Positions 24,390-35,589 of a DNA stretch of 64,000 nt are shown in pieces; positions within the stretch are counted from its first letter, which is position 1, and every line of letters starts with the position of its first letter. The notes beneath the pieces were generated by a model. The model saw only the letters and a list, made by a program, of their open reading frames with translations. It searched no databases and was not told where the DNA came from. A program made the translations under genes and the position numbers. The DNA is from Pyrus communis (Eukaryota; Streptophyta; Magnoliopsida; Rosales; Rosaceae), in the NCBI RefSeq assembly GCF_963583255.1, contig NC_084804.1:18790723-18854722 (forward strand), written 5' to 3'.

Positions 24390-25414
24390 GTTCTCAAGGC
24401 TGCCATTTTTTTGGAAAAAGAAAAGAGAGTCATCGTACTACAAGAATCTAAAAAAGTTATTAGAGGATCTCTTTGCTTCTGGTGGTGGCGAATCTCATCC
24501 TATTCATTGTTACTTTGCTGATGACCTCATCAGGGCAACCAACAACTTCCATCCTTCTCTCATTGTAACTTCTAGTTCAAGCAACAAAATGTTCAGGGGA
24601 TTTCTAGATGGCCGATCAATTATCGTTTCAAAGTACCACTTTGGGAACGGCCTAAATGAGGATAGGGGCAGGTCTTGCGTTATCCGTAACACTATCATTT
24701 CATTACAGATGAGCCATCATAAGAATGTTTTGAAACTCTTGGGCTGCTACTTAGAGTTCCCTATACCAGTGCTAGTGCATGAATACGGAGCAAAAGGAGT
24801 TTTCAACCCTGATGGAAGTCTAAGAGGGGCTAATGAAGGTCAAATCATGCTACTTGGAACATTAGATTGCGTATCGCAAAACAGGTTGCTAGTGTAGTTT
24901 CATATCTCCATACCGCCTTTGCCAGACCCATCATTCATAGGAATCTGAACCCCAGCTGCCTGTTCTTGGATAATGACTATGTTCCCAAACTTTACAACTT
25001 CTCGCTCTCTATAACCATTCCTATGGAATCGGATGTTGATGATGATGTGATTAGGATATTTGGCTACATTAACCCTGTCTACCTGTATTCTAATCGCATT
25101 ACAAAAAAAGTTGATGTTTATAGCCTTGGTGTGCTTTTACTTGTATTCCTGATTGGACGAGAACTTTGGGGACTTTGGGGGTGGGATAAATTGAAATGAT
25201 TTGATATGTTCGTGATTGTGATGGCCGAATTGGGGAAATTGTTGATCCGAAAATCTATGAGGAAGTGAGGGGGAATGAGCAAGTACAACATCAGTTGCTT
25301 AATTTCCTTAAATTGGCATTGTTATGCATTCGAGATGACATTGAAAGAAGGTTATACATGGTGGATGTGGCTAGAGAACTCATTTGAATTGAAGAATTTG
25401 TTTTGGCCAGCTAG
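24390..25414 (+). pseudogene. ZRK-like receptor pseudokinase, broken copy 1
   Basis: Exon 2 starts after GTGCCAG at 24389 and the family's C-terminal codons end with TAG at 25412-25414. The N-lobe reads through ADDLIRATNNF, FRGFLDGRSIIVSKYHF and VLKLLGCYLEFPIPVLVHEY. A one-base deletion at about 24865 (CTACTTGGAAC where intact copies have CTACCATGGAAC) shifts the frame. The C-lobe then reads IIHRNLNPSCLFLD and LYNFSLSITIP, so HRD is HRN and DFG is NFS. Another shift follows at about 25190, and a TGA interrupts the C-terminal helix at 25384-25386. No first exon was found. It is closest to the B/C group, and its 3' flank matches that of B1. Confidence 0.85.
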
Positions 25415-25672
25415 CTTTAATCTACTAGATTTATTATCAAAAGTATTGGATACCTGTTTAACGGCAATTCTAATGTTTGTAATCTGATAGTCCTCATTCT
25501 GTAATTGAGGATTTGTAGCTGATGACAGAACTTTTGTATATCAATAAACTTCTCATACTGGAAATGTCTGCTTGTACATAAAACCTGCACTGGACTGGGT
25601 GGAGATACTTTGTGCAATCCGAATCACCAATTCTGAGCAGCCTATATTCTGCACAAGAGGAAAGAAAAAACA

Positions 25673-26546
25673 ATGGCATCTAAAATCTTGTAAGTTCTGC
25701 TTTTCTAGTTTGTTTTAAATTTTAACAGTTGTACACCACAGAATACTTACTATCCTTTTCCCATCTTGTAATTATTTTGAAAATAAAATAAAACTCTTAA
25801 TGACCTCTGCTTCTTCTTCAATGAAACGTACATTGTGTCGGTTCTTTGCATATCATGTCTGTGGTTTGTCACAGCCTTGACTAATTTTTCTGTATTTGAT
25901 AATCAAAACGGAGGACAAAGAGAGCTCAGTCTTGCATAATGGAAGCATATAATTAGAGGATCTCATTGCTTCATGTGAGGGACATCTAGTCTATGTGCAC
26001 TTACTTCGCTAATGAGCTCTCAAAGCAACTAACAAATTCCATCCTTCTTGCCTTATTAGTGAGAATTCATATTCCCATCCGTCCGGAGGTTTTCAAGATG
26101 ATCGGTTAATTATCGTCAGGAAGTGCTTCAAAGGGTGATGGTCTAGCTAGGTCCCAATTAGGTACATGGCCATTCACGAAAATTATCATATCGATGCAGA
26201 TGAGTACACATAAGAGCGCTTCGATAATATTAGGTTGCTACTTAAAGTTCCTAGTACCAGTTCCGGTGTATGAATATACAACAAAATGATTTCTCAACTG
26301 ATGTAGGAGAACTCGTACAAACAAAAAGAAAATAAAATATTTCAAATTCAAGAAAATAAGAATTAAAGTTGGAAAAAATTAAATTCAATCTGTATTGCAG
26401 CAGACAAGGCAGTAAGAAATATTGTGGTGTCAGAATTGGACTTGCAATATATCGTTTTTGAAGAGAATCACTAGGAGAACAAGACTCATGGTATACCATG
26501 AGCCGTTAAGATTAAGGCAAAAAACGATGGTTTTTGCTGACATATC
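25673..26546 (+). pseudogene. ZRK-like fragment, A-type, left part
   Basis: An A-type first exon is recognisable at 25673-25689 (ATGGCATCTAAAATCTT followed by GTAAGT). From about 25910 to 26290 the exon-2 sequence follows the A genes (GAGAGCTCA...TTGCATAATGGAAGCAT, then a degenerate ATNNF region, then the LGCYLKF region), with many stops and shifts. The end is cut by the solo LTR at 26547. The last bases before it (CTGACATATC) are the start of the SYLHTAF codons. It is dead. Confidence 0.75.
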
Positions 26547-27070
26547 TGTTAAAAGTACAACACCAGCCCAAAGATAATGGATTTAGCCCATTCACAAAGA
26601 AAGATCCATGCACATGCTAGAGAATTCTAGCAAGTTCAAGTTGGTGGAAGAGTCTAGAAGAATGGTAAGGATTCCACCAACATACAAGATTAGTGTAGAT
26701 AATTCTAACTTAGGAAGTTAGTGGAATTATATAGATATCTCTAGCATGATGTTTCCATACTTCTCCAAGGTTCCATCCATGCCTATAAAAGGAGAAGGCA
26801 TCCACACCATTTGTAACCAATCAACCAATCAAGAAGGAAGTAGCCAAGAAGAGAGCTAAGTAAGAGAGTGAGAAGCCTTGTAAGTGAGTAGTATTGTGAA
26901 GAGTGAGTGGTCTAGAGTGTGTCTCTAGAAAGAGTGAGCATCATAGCTTCTAAATAGTGTCCTTGAGAGCGTGTTGTAATATTTTGTGTGTGTAATACAA
27001 GTAATTTGTTTACTTGTTTTGTCTCTCCAACACTTGTGTTAGAGTTGTGTACTCTAGTTTTTCCTCAACA
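26547..27070 (+). mobile_element. solo LTR inserted in a pseudokinase remnant, TSD ATATC
   Basis: A 524-bp sequence starts TGTTAAAAGTAC and ends CCTCAACA, with a TATA-like GCCTATAAAAGG at about 26781. The 5-bp duplication ATATC flanks it (26542-26546 and 27071-27075). Removing it restores CATATCTCCATATTGCCTTTCC, matching the catalytic-loop region of the A-type pseudokinases, which confirms both ends. No internal domain is present. Confidence 0.88.
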
Positions 27071-27350
27071 ATATCTCCATATTGCCTTTCCTAAGCCCGT
27101 AGTCAGTTGAGATTTCTTGATGTTGCAACTTTCTTTATTGCCATGGAGAACTAAATTTTGCATTGCAAAGCAACTTGTAAATGCATTGACATATCTCCAT
27201 ACCGCCTTTCCTAAGCCCATAATTTGTTGAGATCTAACACATTTTCTTGGACCATGACTTAGTTCGTAAAACTTAGCAACTTCTCTATCTGCAACAGTTC
27301 CTTCTATGCAATGAATCACAATGTCAATTTTAAAGCCCTTTCTTTTTACA
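27071..27350 (+). pseudogene. ZRK-like catalytic-loop scraps, duplicated
   Basis: The phrase ATCTCCATA(T/C)(T/C)GCCTTTCCTAAGCCC occurs twice, at about 27073 and 27190. It is the DNA for YLHTAFPRP just before the HRD motif. The sequence around each copy is too mutated to translate. A decayed activation-segment part (TTCTTGGACCATGACTTAGTTC, then AACTTAGCAACTTCTCTATC) follows at about 27245-27290. Confidence 0.65.
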
Positions 27351-27934
27351 TTTGAACCATGTGTACGACTAAGATTTCACTGGTTTCCCCTGCAGTTTAA
27401 TATTGCCAGTAAAACTTTGTAAATGTTCCCCATCTTGGAATTCTCTTGAATGGTCAATGAAACTACCAATGACCTCTACTTGTTCAATGGAAAGTACGTT
27501 GTGCGGTTCTGTGGATATGTTAGAGAATATTTGTCAATTGGGAGTTGGAATGGAAGGTAATTGTAAGGATGTATTTATGTATATGATTCTGTCACGACCT
27601 TCTACTTTCCAATCTCCTTTCTTTTGTCCTTCTTTGTAATTGACAAATTAATTGTCTTTTTCTTTGTCTCTGATAATGAAAAGACAAAGATGGTAGTTTC
27701 ATGTAAATTTCTTTGGCCGACTGTCAGCATGTTGCTCTTAACAGAGCTAATCATTCAATGCCACCATTAACCTTGCAAAGCATAGCAACAAACTTCAAAA
27801 CTGTACTCATTGGAGAAAAAGAAACAGATGGATTCGTTGGAGAAATTGGTCTACAATGGAGTCGTTGGAGAAATTGATCGATTACTATTTACTTGGTGCT
27901 ACACAAGGAAATCGATTACTGTTGAGATAAAACA
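27351..27934. other. degraded array spacer
   Basis: The sequence resembles the spacer that follows pseudokinase copies elsewhere in the array (AATGACCTCTAC...CAATGGAAA, like 25800-25870 and 36250-36300). I see no gene. Confidence 0.45.
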
Positions 27935-28271
27935 ATGCCATCAAACTATTGCAGTTGTATGTTATTTTCATTCTCATATGTAGCTTTAAATTTAAATCTC
28001 AAATCGGATTTTAATTCATTAGCCATTTTTGTTCCAGGTTCTCAAAGCTGTTGTGCTTGAGAAAGCAGGAAAGAGATCGTGAGCCATCATACTACAAGAA
28101 TTTAAGCAAATTACTAAAGGATCTTGTTGCTTCTGATGATGGACAAGCTCATCCTATTCATTGTTACTCGGCTGATGACCGCATCAGGGGCAACCTATAA
28201 CTTCCGTCCTTCTCGCATTATAAAAGTGGATTCATGAATGTCAATTTTTATGACCATGGCATACTAGATAG
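27935..28271 (+). pseudogene. ZRK-like fragment, B/C-type N-terminus with exon 1
   Basis: A first exon ATGCCATCAAACTATTGCAG plus two T (27935-27956) precedes a donor GTATGT. Exon 2 starts after TTCCAG at 28038 and follows the family through KAVVLEKAGKR-like codons, YYKNLSKLL, KDLVASDDGQAHPIHCYSADD and a broken RATNNF (one base too many in GGGGCAACC). Homology fades near 28250, where a TRIM-like element begins at 28272. The rest of the gene is absent. Confidence 0.75.
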
Positions 28272-30660
28272 TGTGAGGATGTAAAGGTAAAAAAGTCTTA
28301 CATCGGTGAAAAAAAAAATCGTGCAAAGGCTTAAAAGGTTGGCCTACTCCCTGATAAATACAGAGAGCATTGCCTTCATCTTCTTTCCTTGTTCATCTTT
28401 CTGCCATTGTTTCTTTCTTCAGTCTTTCATAGATTCATAGGTTAACATGGTATTTCAATGTAATTAATATGGTATCAGAGCCACCAGGCTCATGCCATGG
28501 ATTCTGGTGGTTCCATTTCCCATTATTTTACATATGTTTCTAGCTTAGTTTCTTTTCAAATTTTCATTAAATATTAGGATAAGTTTCTGAGTGCTTCCGC
28601 AATCATTCTTTGACCTCTGGGTTGATTTGTTTCTAGGTTGATTGTTCTGGTTTAGAGATTTCTCCACCTACGCCTTCACCATCTCCAGGAACTGAAGCTC
28701 TCCGCCACCGTCTATCTTCTGGGTACTCATTCGACGCGATGTAGAGGAGGCAAATCAGAAAAATTTCATCATGATTTTGTATTGTTTGTTGGAAATCAGG
28801 AAATTGATTCGACTTTGTTAGTGGGTTTTTCTGGGTTTTTGAAATTTGCTGCGAATGAGCATTGAAATTGATGGGTTTTGCCCAAGACATAGTGTGGTCT
28901 TACGAATCACATCTGGTCACTATGTACCAATCGTCTTATTAAATGATTTTCCATGAAGGGTAGCATATGTTTGGAGATCTTCCCTTATTGAGCCCCTAGG
29001 CACATTTGGTTGATTGGGTCTGAAACCTTGAGTTGTCTTCTTCTTAATTCTTTACTCAGAATTATACCCTTGCTAAGGGACCTGCTCGAGCTTATGTCTT
29101 CTTCTGAAACCTTGTGAATTCTTAATTCAGAGGCGTCTTTGATATGGTATAACTTCTCTGTGTTGCTGCCATCCATGGCCTTATTTTTCCCCAAATTGGA
29201 GTTCTTATTTGTGATATTTGGATTCAAGACTTGAATGGTTGCTGATCTCTGGTGTGTTTTCTGGGCTTTTTCGCTCAAGAACTGAAGATTCAGGTTTCGT
29301 ATTTCTTTCTGCACTCCAACTGTTTGTTTGATTGTCTCAGTGGAAAATTTTGTATTAATTTGTTCGATTCTGGTAAAGTCTTCCACTGGTTTAGTTGTTG
29401 CTCGAAGATTGGGCGTTTGGAGATCTGAAAATGTGCTATTCGGAGATCTGTTGGTGTGAGTTTCGTGAATCAAGTGATTTTGTTTACTGATTTTGTATGA
29501 TGCCTATTCTTTGAAGCTATGGTGTTTGTTTTGCCTTAATTTCATGATTTGATTGAAGTAAAGTTTTGGGGTGTGTTGGTTAGAATCTTGATGCGTTGAT
29601 TTGGGGTTTGTCTTTGCTTGGAGTATCATTCTTTGGGATTTGAGAATATGTTGGGAGTTAAAGTTTGTGGGTTTAAAGAAGAAAGTGTCATTCTTTTTGT
29701 GAATCTTGAAGTGTTATTCTCCTGGGTTAATCTTGGTGTTAGCCTCTGTAAAGATTTAGGAAGATCTCAGGAGTGTCATTCTCCTTGGTTCATTTAGTTT
29801 CTTGGAGTGTCATTCTCTTTGGTTGATTTGGTGCCAGTCTCTGTAAAGATTTAGGAGGGGTAATTTGCATATACAGTGAGCGTGTTACTATGGCTTCTCA
29901 GTTCAAAGTCGAAAATCTGTCGGGTATGTTAACGATAAAGCTAGATTGTACTTGTGGCTTTCATCATGGCTTCACCAACGGCAAAAGTTGTAGTCTTGTG
30001 TGATGATAATGGGGTGAGTAGAGGTTTTGGTCAGCAGTTACAAAGGTGTCAGTAGGTGCTTTCTTGTTTATAGCAGGTTAATTCTTGAAGCTTGGCAGAT
30101 ATCTTGCTCTCATAGTTCCAGATCAATCTCAAATACCTGGCTAATACAAACTTCACTTGGATACTCCAAGTTTAGTTTGAGGGGGGAGTAATAACCATAT
30201 GATTGAGTTAGTTAGAGGTTGTTAGTGAGGGTATTTGGGTCTTTTGCAATAGGCCAAATGACTATATAAAAAAGAAAGTTGTAGAGATCATTTTCTGTAG
30301 AGTTGTATTCGACTATTGTGATAAATACAGAGAGCATTTCCTTCATCTTCTTTCCTTGTTCATCTTTCTGCCATTGTTTCTTTCTTCAATCTTTCATAGA
30401 TTCATAGGTTAACATGGTATTTCAATGTAGTTAACACTCCCCACATAGCCAATTGGTTTTATGGTGGAACTTTAACTTTCTTCATGGTATCAGAGCATGT
30501 TAGCTCATGTGTGAAGCTCAATGATCACATGTGACCTCACATCATCCAATTTGTGTTCTCCACGTATTTGGTCTGAAAATTCTCCACACGTGAAAGCGTG
30601 TGTGAGGATGTGAAGGTTAAAAAGTCTCACATCGGTAAAAGGATAAACCTCACAAAGGCT
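28272..30660 (+). mobile_element. small TRIM-like element, split by a younger retroelement
   Basis: The outer 5' LTR starts TGTGAGGATG at 28272 and resumes after the nested insertion at 30442, ending TTTCTTCA at 30484. Without the insertion it is about 123 bp. A primer-site-like TGGTATCAGAGC follows at 30485. A second copy of the LTR start lies at 30601 (TGTGAGGATGTGAAGG...CACATCGG) but diverges after about 30660. The internal part is about 115 bases and non-coding. Such short-LTR elements are TRIMs. The 3' boundary is approximate. Confidence 0.7.
28352..30436 (+). mobile_element. nested LTR retroelement with a short 5' LTR, TSD CTCCC
   Basis: It starts TGATAAATACAGAGAGC, ends ATGTAGTTAACA, and is flanked by CTCCC (28347-28351 and 30437-30441). 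The left repeat 28352-28469 matches 30319-30436. A primer site (TGGTATCAGAGCC) follows at 28469. At the 3' side a purine tract (TTGAGGGGGGAGTA, about 30178-30190) lies some 130 bases before the repeat. The sequence between contains a TATA-like ACTATATAAAAAAG. So the 3' LTR seems longer than the 5' LTR, as if the 5' copy lacked U3. The 1.7-kb interior has no copia or gypsy domain, so the element is non-autonomous. Confidence 0.75.
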
Positions 30661-31227
30661 CCCAATAACTTTTGCTACTTCCACTAATTTTCCAGTTAAG
30701 GTTCCTATATCTCACGGTCTTATACTATACGGGTCCCTACCCTCATGTCCTAGCTTTTTTTACCTCACCTGTCCAATAAGGTCAAAATATGTCTTTTGTG
30801 TGTCCTAGGTAAAGTTGATATCAGCAGATACTTCCAAACAACTTTGAGTGGAATCATTCCAAAAGACGTTTTTACAGCACCCTTGCTCGTTTAACACTAC
30901 ACCTGGACACCGTTTAACCCCTGCACGTTGAACACTGCATCCAACTTTAAGCGGAGTCTGTTTGAATGGTTGCTTAATAAAAAAAAGTCATCTTTTATAT
31001 ATAGGGAAACTTATCTGCAGAAAGTAACTAGCTAATAACGTTATTTTCCTCCTCTTTCATTCTCTACAAAGTTATCTTGTCTATTTTTAAGTGTTTGATT
31101 GTGCAAAATGTTGACAAACATCATACTCAGTTTGGAATTCATTGTATCCACAAGACTTGTCTACACTATATGTCTCACATGGACGTCTCCACGTAATAGA
31201 AGACATTTCCCTCCTGATTGTGTCCAC
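30661..31227. other. spacer, no gene recognised
   Basis: No domain, repeat end or RNA gene was recognised between the TRIM and the hAT element. Confidence 0.45.
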
Positions 31228-31341
31228 ATCAAACCTAGGCTTGGCAAATGGGTCGTGTTTTTCGTGTTCGTGTCGTTTTTGTGTAGCACATGTTATCTTA
31301 ATGGGTCATGTTTCACACCCATTATCTTAACGGGTTCTTAA

Positions 31342-31712
31342 GACCATCTCCAAAGGAGATGTCAAATCATAGGTGGAATTCCATGTAATCAAATTTGAAT
31401 GTAGGAGTGAGCTACAATTGATATGTCAATTCTATGTGGATTGACATATGAGTTTTCATATGTCAAATTTGACATATGAGAAAAGGTGATGTCAATTTTT
31501 TTTAATTATTTTATTATGTGGGTTCTATTAATGCACCAATTATAGATCTTGAAAAATGTATTTTAATTGATTTCTTTTTTAAGTGGGTCCTACAAATATC
31601 ATTTATAACAAAGAAACATATCGTTTGGAAAAAGAGAAAATCTGACATTGCCACATCAACCATCAAATTAACATTTGACATTTATCTTTTGACATCACCT
31701 TTGGAGATGCTC
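31342..31712. repeat. MITE nested in the hAT element, TSD TAA
   Basis: The left end GACCATCTCCAAAGGAGATG and the right end (reverse complement GAGCATCTCCAAAGGTGATG) are inverted repeats over at least 25 bases. TAA flanks both sides (31339-31341 and 31713-31715). A 3-bp TAA duplication fits the PIF/Harbinger (Tourist) class. The interior contains repeated TTGACATATGAG-like words and no gene. Confidence 0.82.
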
Positions 31713-31962
31713 TAACGGATAAAATGACCCGGTCCATTATGAGAGTATTTATCAATAATAGCAAAAATTTAACACCTAATTTTATAAATGCCATTTTTTA
31801 TAACATCTTTCAAATATTGTTGCAAAATCACTTAAATAGACCTAAATACCCTCAAAATTAAAACCAAATAACAAAACCTATTAGATCAAAATTTAGGAAA
31901 AATGAGAGGCCACTACATTTTGTGGTGTCATAAATTTCCCAGTCAGTACCAATGAAATCATG

Positions 31963-32330
31963 GATCTTAAATAACTGAAATCTTGAAGGTGACTGACAAT
32001 TTCAATCAAGCCAACATCATTGTGTGGAGGTTTTTGGTTTGGTTTACAGAGCAACTTTGGTGAATGGGTCCGAGCAGGTTGTTAAGAAACCATCAGAAGA
32101 CTTGGGTCTGGTGGAAAGGGAATTCAAAGCAAAAGTTGAGGCACTATCCACTGCCCAACACGAGAATCTGGTTTCCCTGCAAGGTTATTGTTTGCCTGAT
32201 GGCGTTCGCCTGTTAATGTATTCGTATATGGAGAATGGAAGTCTGGATTACTGGTTACATGAGAAGTAGATGGTCCTTCCTAATTAGATTGGCCAATTCG
32301 ACTGGATATTTTGTGAGGAGCAGGCTGTGT
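31963..32330 (+). pseudogene. LRR receptor kinase fragment (PSY1R-like), kinase N-lobe
   Basis: The fragment begins in the region coding for EILKVTDNFNQANII just before the kinase domain. It passes through the glycine loop, where a one-base loss and a one-base gain alter IIGCGGFGLVY, and then reads VYRATLVNGSEQVVKKPSED, EREFKAKVEALSTAQHENLV and LQGYCLPDGVRLLMYSYMEN in one frame (32024-32269). The stop TAG at 32267 falls where relatives have EKADG. Homologous but broken codons continue to about 32330. These words match plant peptide-hormone LRR receptor kinases of the PSY1R/PSKR type. Only about 120 of some 280 kinase residues are present, with no LRRs. It lies inside the hAT element, so it is probably captured DNA. 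Confidence 0.82.
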
Positions 32331-33362
32331 GTTGACAAAGACTAGATGGGTTTATTTTGCACCAAAAATGTAGGGACATTCCAGCAACACCAAGATAAAA
32401 AGGGTAAATTTTTGTTTTACCTTTAACACTTGTTAAGAAAGTTTTGGTTTGTATACTTGCACTTAACTATTTTTGAGTTTATTTTGTGTAAACATCTGAG
32501 GCTCGGCATTGCCAACTCTTTTATTACAGAAAACATGAATTTTTGCATGAAAGCAATCTTTCAATCTATAGCTTTTGCCCCTTCTCTGAACTGAAATCAC
32601 GCAAAAGAATTTGCTCATGATATTCGTACATCAGATTGATCGCAATTGATTTTATAAAGTCATATGAAATTCAAATGCTAACGAGAATTCCAAATCCAAA
32701 GATGTAGAGGAGTTCTATTCACATGAGTCACGTGAGTTTAATTTGAAAGTTTTTATAGAAAAGTGATATTTATGAAATTAAGTATTAAATTTTGACTATT
32801 AATGATAGTTCTCCCATTATGACCCGTTAAGATTTTTTTTTCTTAATTTTGTAAATTTGCATATAAAACATTGTCATATAAATATTACTTCAAAACACAA
32901 AAACACATTTGTCGTTAATAAAAAAAAAGCATCAATACATTACTACAAAATATCAAATGTGCAAGGATATGCAAAATGAAGGAGAGTTTATGGCTGAGAA
33001 AAACATTGGACGGCCGAGATTAAATCTCAACTGATCCAACGGTCACTAATTTTCTAAATTTAATTTATATATATTTATATATTTATATTTTAACTTTCAG
33101 TTCGGTTCAGGATTAAATCCTATTATTGTTAATTATAGAATTTTTTTTAGTGGTATACAATTATTAAATTAATATATTTTTCTATAGTGTAACGGATTAC
33201 CCACGTGTATACCTGGACTGACCCGTTATCTTAATAGGTTTTTATTGGGTTATCCGATAAAAGGTCGATTGGTTATCGTGTTGACCCGAAAATCTATTAC
33301 CTTCGTGTTGTTTCGTGTCGGATTAACGGTTCTTGTCAAAAAATTTCAGGCCTAATCAAACC

Positions 33363-33653
33363 TCTTGCTCAAGAAGGTCAAAGTGACTACAAAAGGGGTA
33401 CTAGCTCCAGGAAAAGAAAGCTGCGGAACGAGGCCCAACAACCTTCTCCATTTCCTCCAAGCTTTCACAAAAATTTAGTCATCCCCATGTATATACTGTA
33501 AAATCCTCCGTACATGACTACATACAAAGTGAATGTAGCCCGGTTTTGAGTGAACCATTATAATCTTTTGTGTATGTGTATATGTTTGAATGGGTAGTAC
33601 CAAGCTAGATCGCTCTCGGAATTTAACTCGCTCAAAGTCCTAGTTCACTGTTT
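33363..33653. other. short spacer before unit A1
   Basis: No feature recognised. It continues the sequence interrupted by the hAT element (TCTTGCTCAAGAAGG). Confidence 0.4.
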
Positions 33654-33717
33654 AAAAACGCACGTCACAAGACTTATTTGAAAGTCCCATTTGCCTGCTA
33701 ATTGTGGGAGCAAAATA

Positions 33718-33731
33718 TCTATAAAAAAAAC
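33718..33731 (+). promoter_or_regulatory. candidate TATA box of ZRK-A1
   Basis: TCTATAAAAAAAAC lies about 360 bases before the ATG at 34082 and is followed by a pyrimidine-rich leader (CTTCCTTCCTTTAG, TTTCTTTCATCC). The same site is at about 51384-51397 in A2. Function is inferred from position and sequence only. Confidence 0.35.
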
Positions 33732-34081
33732 ATTTACGCGTCTTAAAACGCTCTTCCTTCCTTTAGTTGAAAACATTTCTTTCATCCTTCTTAACTAAGT
33801 TCTTTGACTCTTAATAGTAGGGCAAAATGTCCTCTTCTTAGCTAACTTCTTTGACATTTTCGTCCAACACTAATTTTCTATCTCCTTCCCTTTGCTTCCT
33901 AAGCCATCCCCACTGCATGTCATTCTAAACAGGGCTGTTTGAACAGCTGCTCTGCTTGCACATTCCAATGCCATCGCAGTTGTCTCGGTTGATGAATCAA
34001 TCAATTACTGTTCAAATGGCATAATCCGAATCCAGTTCTAAGGGGCCTGACTGGTAATTTATAGAGATTAAAGAGTAAACG

Positions 34082-35428
34082 ATGCCATCCAAATTCTTGT
34101 AAGTTCGTTGATTCTATGGTACTTTCCTTAGACATGAGATTTTGCTTTTGATATTTCCTCTTTATTACAACATTACGTAAAATATTAATCCAACCTCAGT
34201 GATTTTTTACTAATTGAAGTCTCATATAAATTCTTTTACACGCAAAGTAATGAGAACCTTAAATATTTGAGGCAAAGAAAAATTGAAAGCTGAGATTTCA
34301 TTGAAGTTCTAAAGAAAATTGAAAATTTCTTGAGAACCGCGAGCGCTTGATTATTTACAATTCCCTATTTTATATTCATTCTTTGTGTTTATGTTTTACC
34401 AATTTATACTGTGTAATATATATATATATATATATATTTGTACCAGGTTCTCCTTGCTTCCATGTGTAAGAATGGTGGAAACTGAGAGCTCATTCTTGAA
34501 GAATGGAAGCATCTTGTTAGAGGATCTCATTGCTTCTTGTGAGGGCAAATCGAGTCCTATTCGCACTTACTCTGCTGATGAGCTAGTCAAGGCAACCAAC
34601 AATTTCGATCCTTCTTTCATTATAAGTGAGGATTTATCCTTCAAACTGTTCAGAGGTCTTCTAGATGACCGGTCAATAATCATTAAGAAGTACTTGCATT
34701 GGCCCAGTGAAGCTGAAGCTAGGTCCATGGCCATTCGTGATATTATCATATCGATGCAGATGAGTGCGCACAAAAATGCTTTGAAATTGTCGGGCTGCTG
34801 CTTAGAGTTCTCTCTACCAGCTCTGGTGCATGAAGATGCAGCAAAAGGAGCTCTCGACTACCATGGAGGTTTAGGGGATACTCGCTCATTACCATGGAAA
34901 ACTAGACTGCTAATTGCAACGAAAGTAGCTCATGCACTTGCATATCTCCATACCGCCTTTCCCAGGCCCGTCATTCATAGGGATCTAAAGCCCACGTGCA
35001 TTTTCTTGGACGATAACTATTCTCCCAAACTCTCCAACTTTTCACTATCCATAACGATTCCTCCTAAGCAATTTCATGTTGAAGATGTAGTGAAAGGGAC
35101 ATATAGGTATACTGACCCTACCTACATCGCAACTGGTTACATTACAGAAAAAACTGATGTTTATAGCTTTGGTGTGCTTTTACTTGTATTCTTGATGGGA
35201 CGAAAAATTAGGGTTGTCGATAAATCAGCAGTAGTAGAAGACCTCACTTCATATGTGGATGCTAATATCCTTAGGGAGCTAAGGGCAGATGAGCAAGCAC
35301 AACAGCAATTGCAAGCTTTCTTAGCACTGGCATTGTTGTGCACCCAGGACGGAAGGGAATCAAGGCCATGCATGACTGATGTAGCCAAAGAACTTGTACG
35401 AATTGAGAAGTCTATTTTGCATTGCTAG
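34082..35428 (+). CDS. ZRK-like receptor pseudokinase A1 (332 aa, two exons)
   Basis: Exon 1 is 34082-34098 (ATGCCATCCAAATTCTT, donor GTAAGT) and exon 2 is 34447-35428 after ACCAG. Joined they give 332 codons with no stop, a usual length for ZRK proteins. There is no signal peptide or membrane segment, so it should be cytoplasmic. Domain order: short N-terminus; YSADELVKATNNF (47-59); kinase fold from about 70. The glycine loop is lost (SEDLSFKLFRG), the VAIK lysine is kept (K87 in IIIKKY), and the alpha-C Glu position looks like D104. The catalytic loop VIHRDLKPTC (181-190) keeps Asp185 and Lys187 but lacks the Asn. DFG is NFS (203-205). TDVYSFGVLLLVFLMGRK (242-259) is the intact F-helix region. 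It should therefore be a pseudokinase. In Arabidopsis such proteins are adaptors of the NLR ZAR1; that role here is inference. Starting at the ATG at 34385 inside the intron would also stay in frame but would replace the family's N-terminus. Confidence 0.87.
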
Positions 35429-35589
35429 ATTAACTTGTCCGGATTGGTTGTCATAAAAGGGGATATGTTGGTTCAATAACATTATACGGATCCCTACTTG
35501 TATTTGTTTAGCAAGAGATGGTGAAACCTGTAGCTACCAAATTTGCATTCTGTGTATCTCTGTGCTCAACCGTTCCAGGGCAAGTTCGA

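Larger units (their letters stand above)
31236..33354. mobile_element. non-autonomous hAT-type element carrying a receptor-kinase fragment
   Basis: The ends are TAGGCTTGGCAAATGGG on the left and TTTCAGGCCTA on the right (reverse complement TAGGCCTG), flanked by a perfect 8-bp duplication ATCAAACC (31228-31235 and 33355-33362). Subterminal copies of CCCGTTATCTTAA(T/C) and GGGT-containing phrases lie at 31290-31340 and 33210-33290, as in hAT elements. No transposase is visible in the 2.1 kb. Inside lie a nested MITE (31342-31712) and a fragment of an LRR receptor kinase (31963-32330). Confidence 0.8.

Noticed and set aside
28985..29473. 162-codon minus-strand frame
   Set aside because: It lies in the non-coding interior of a retroelement, has no domain and opposes the element's transcription direction.
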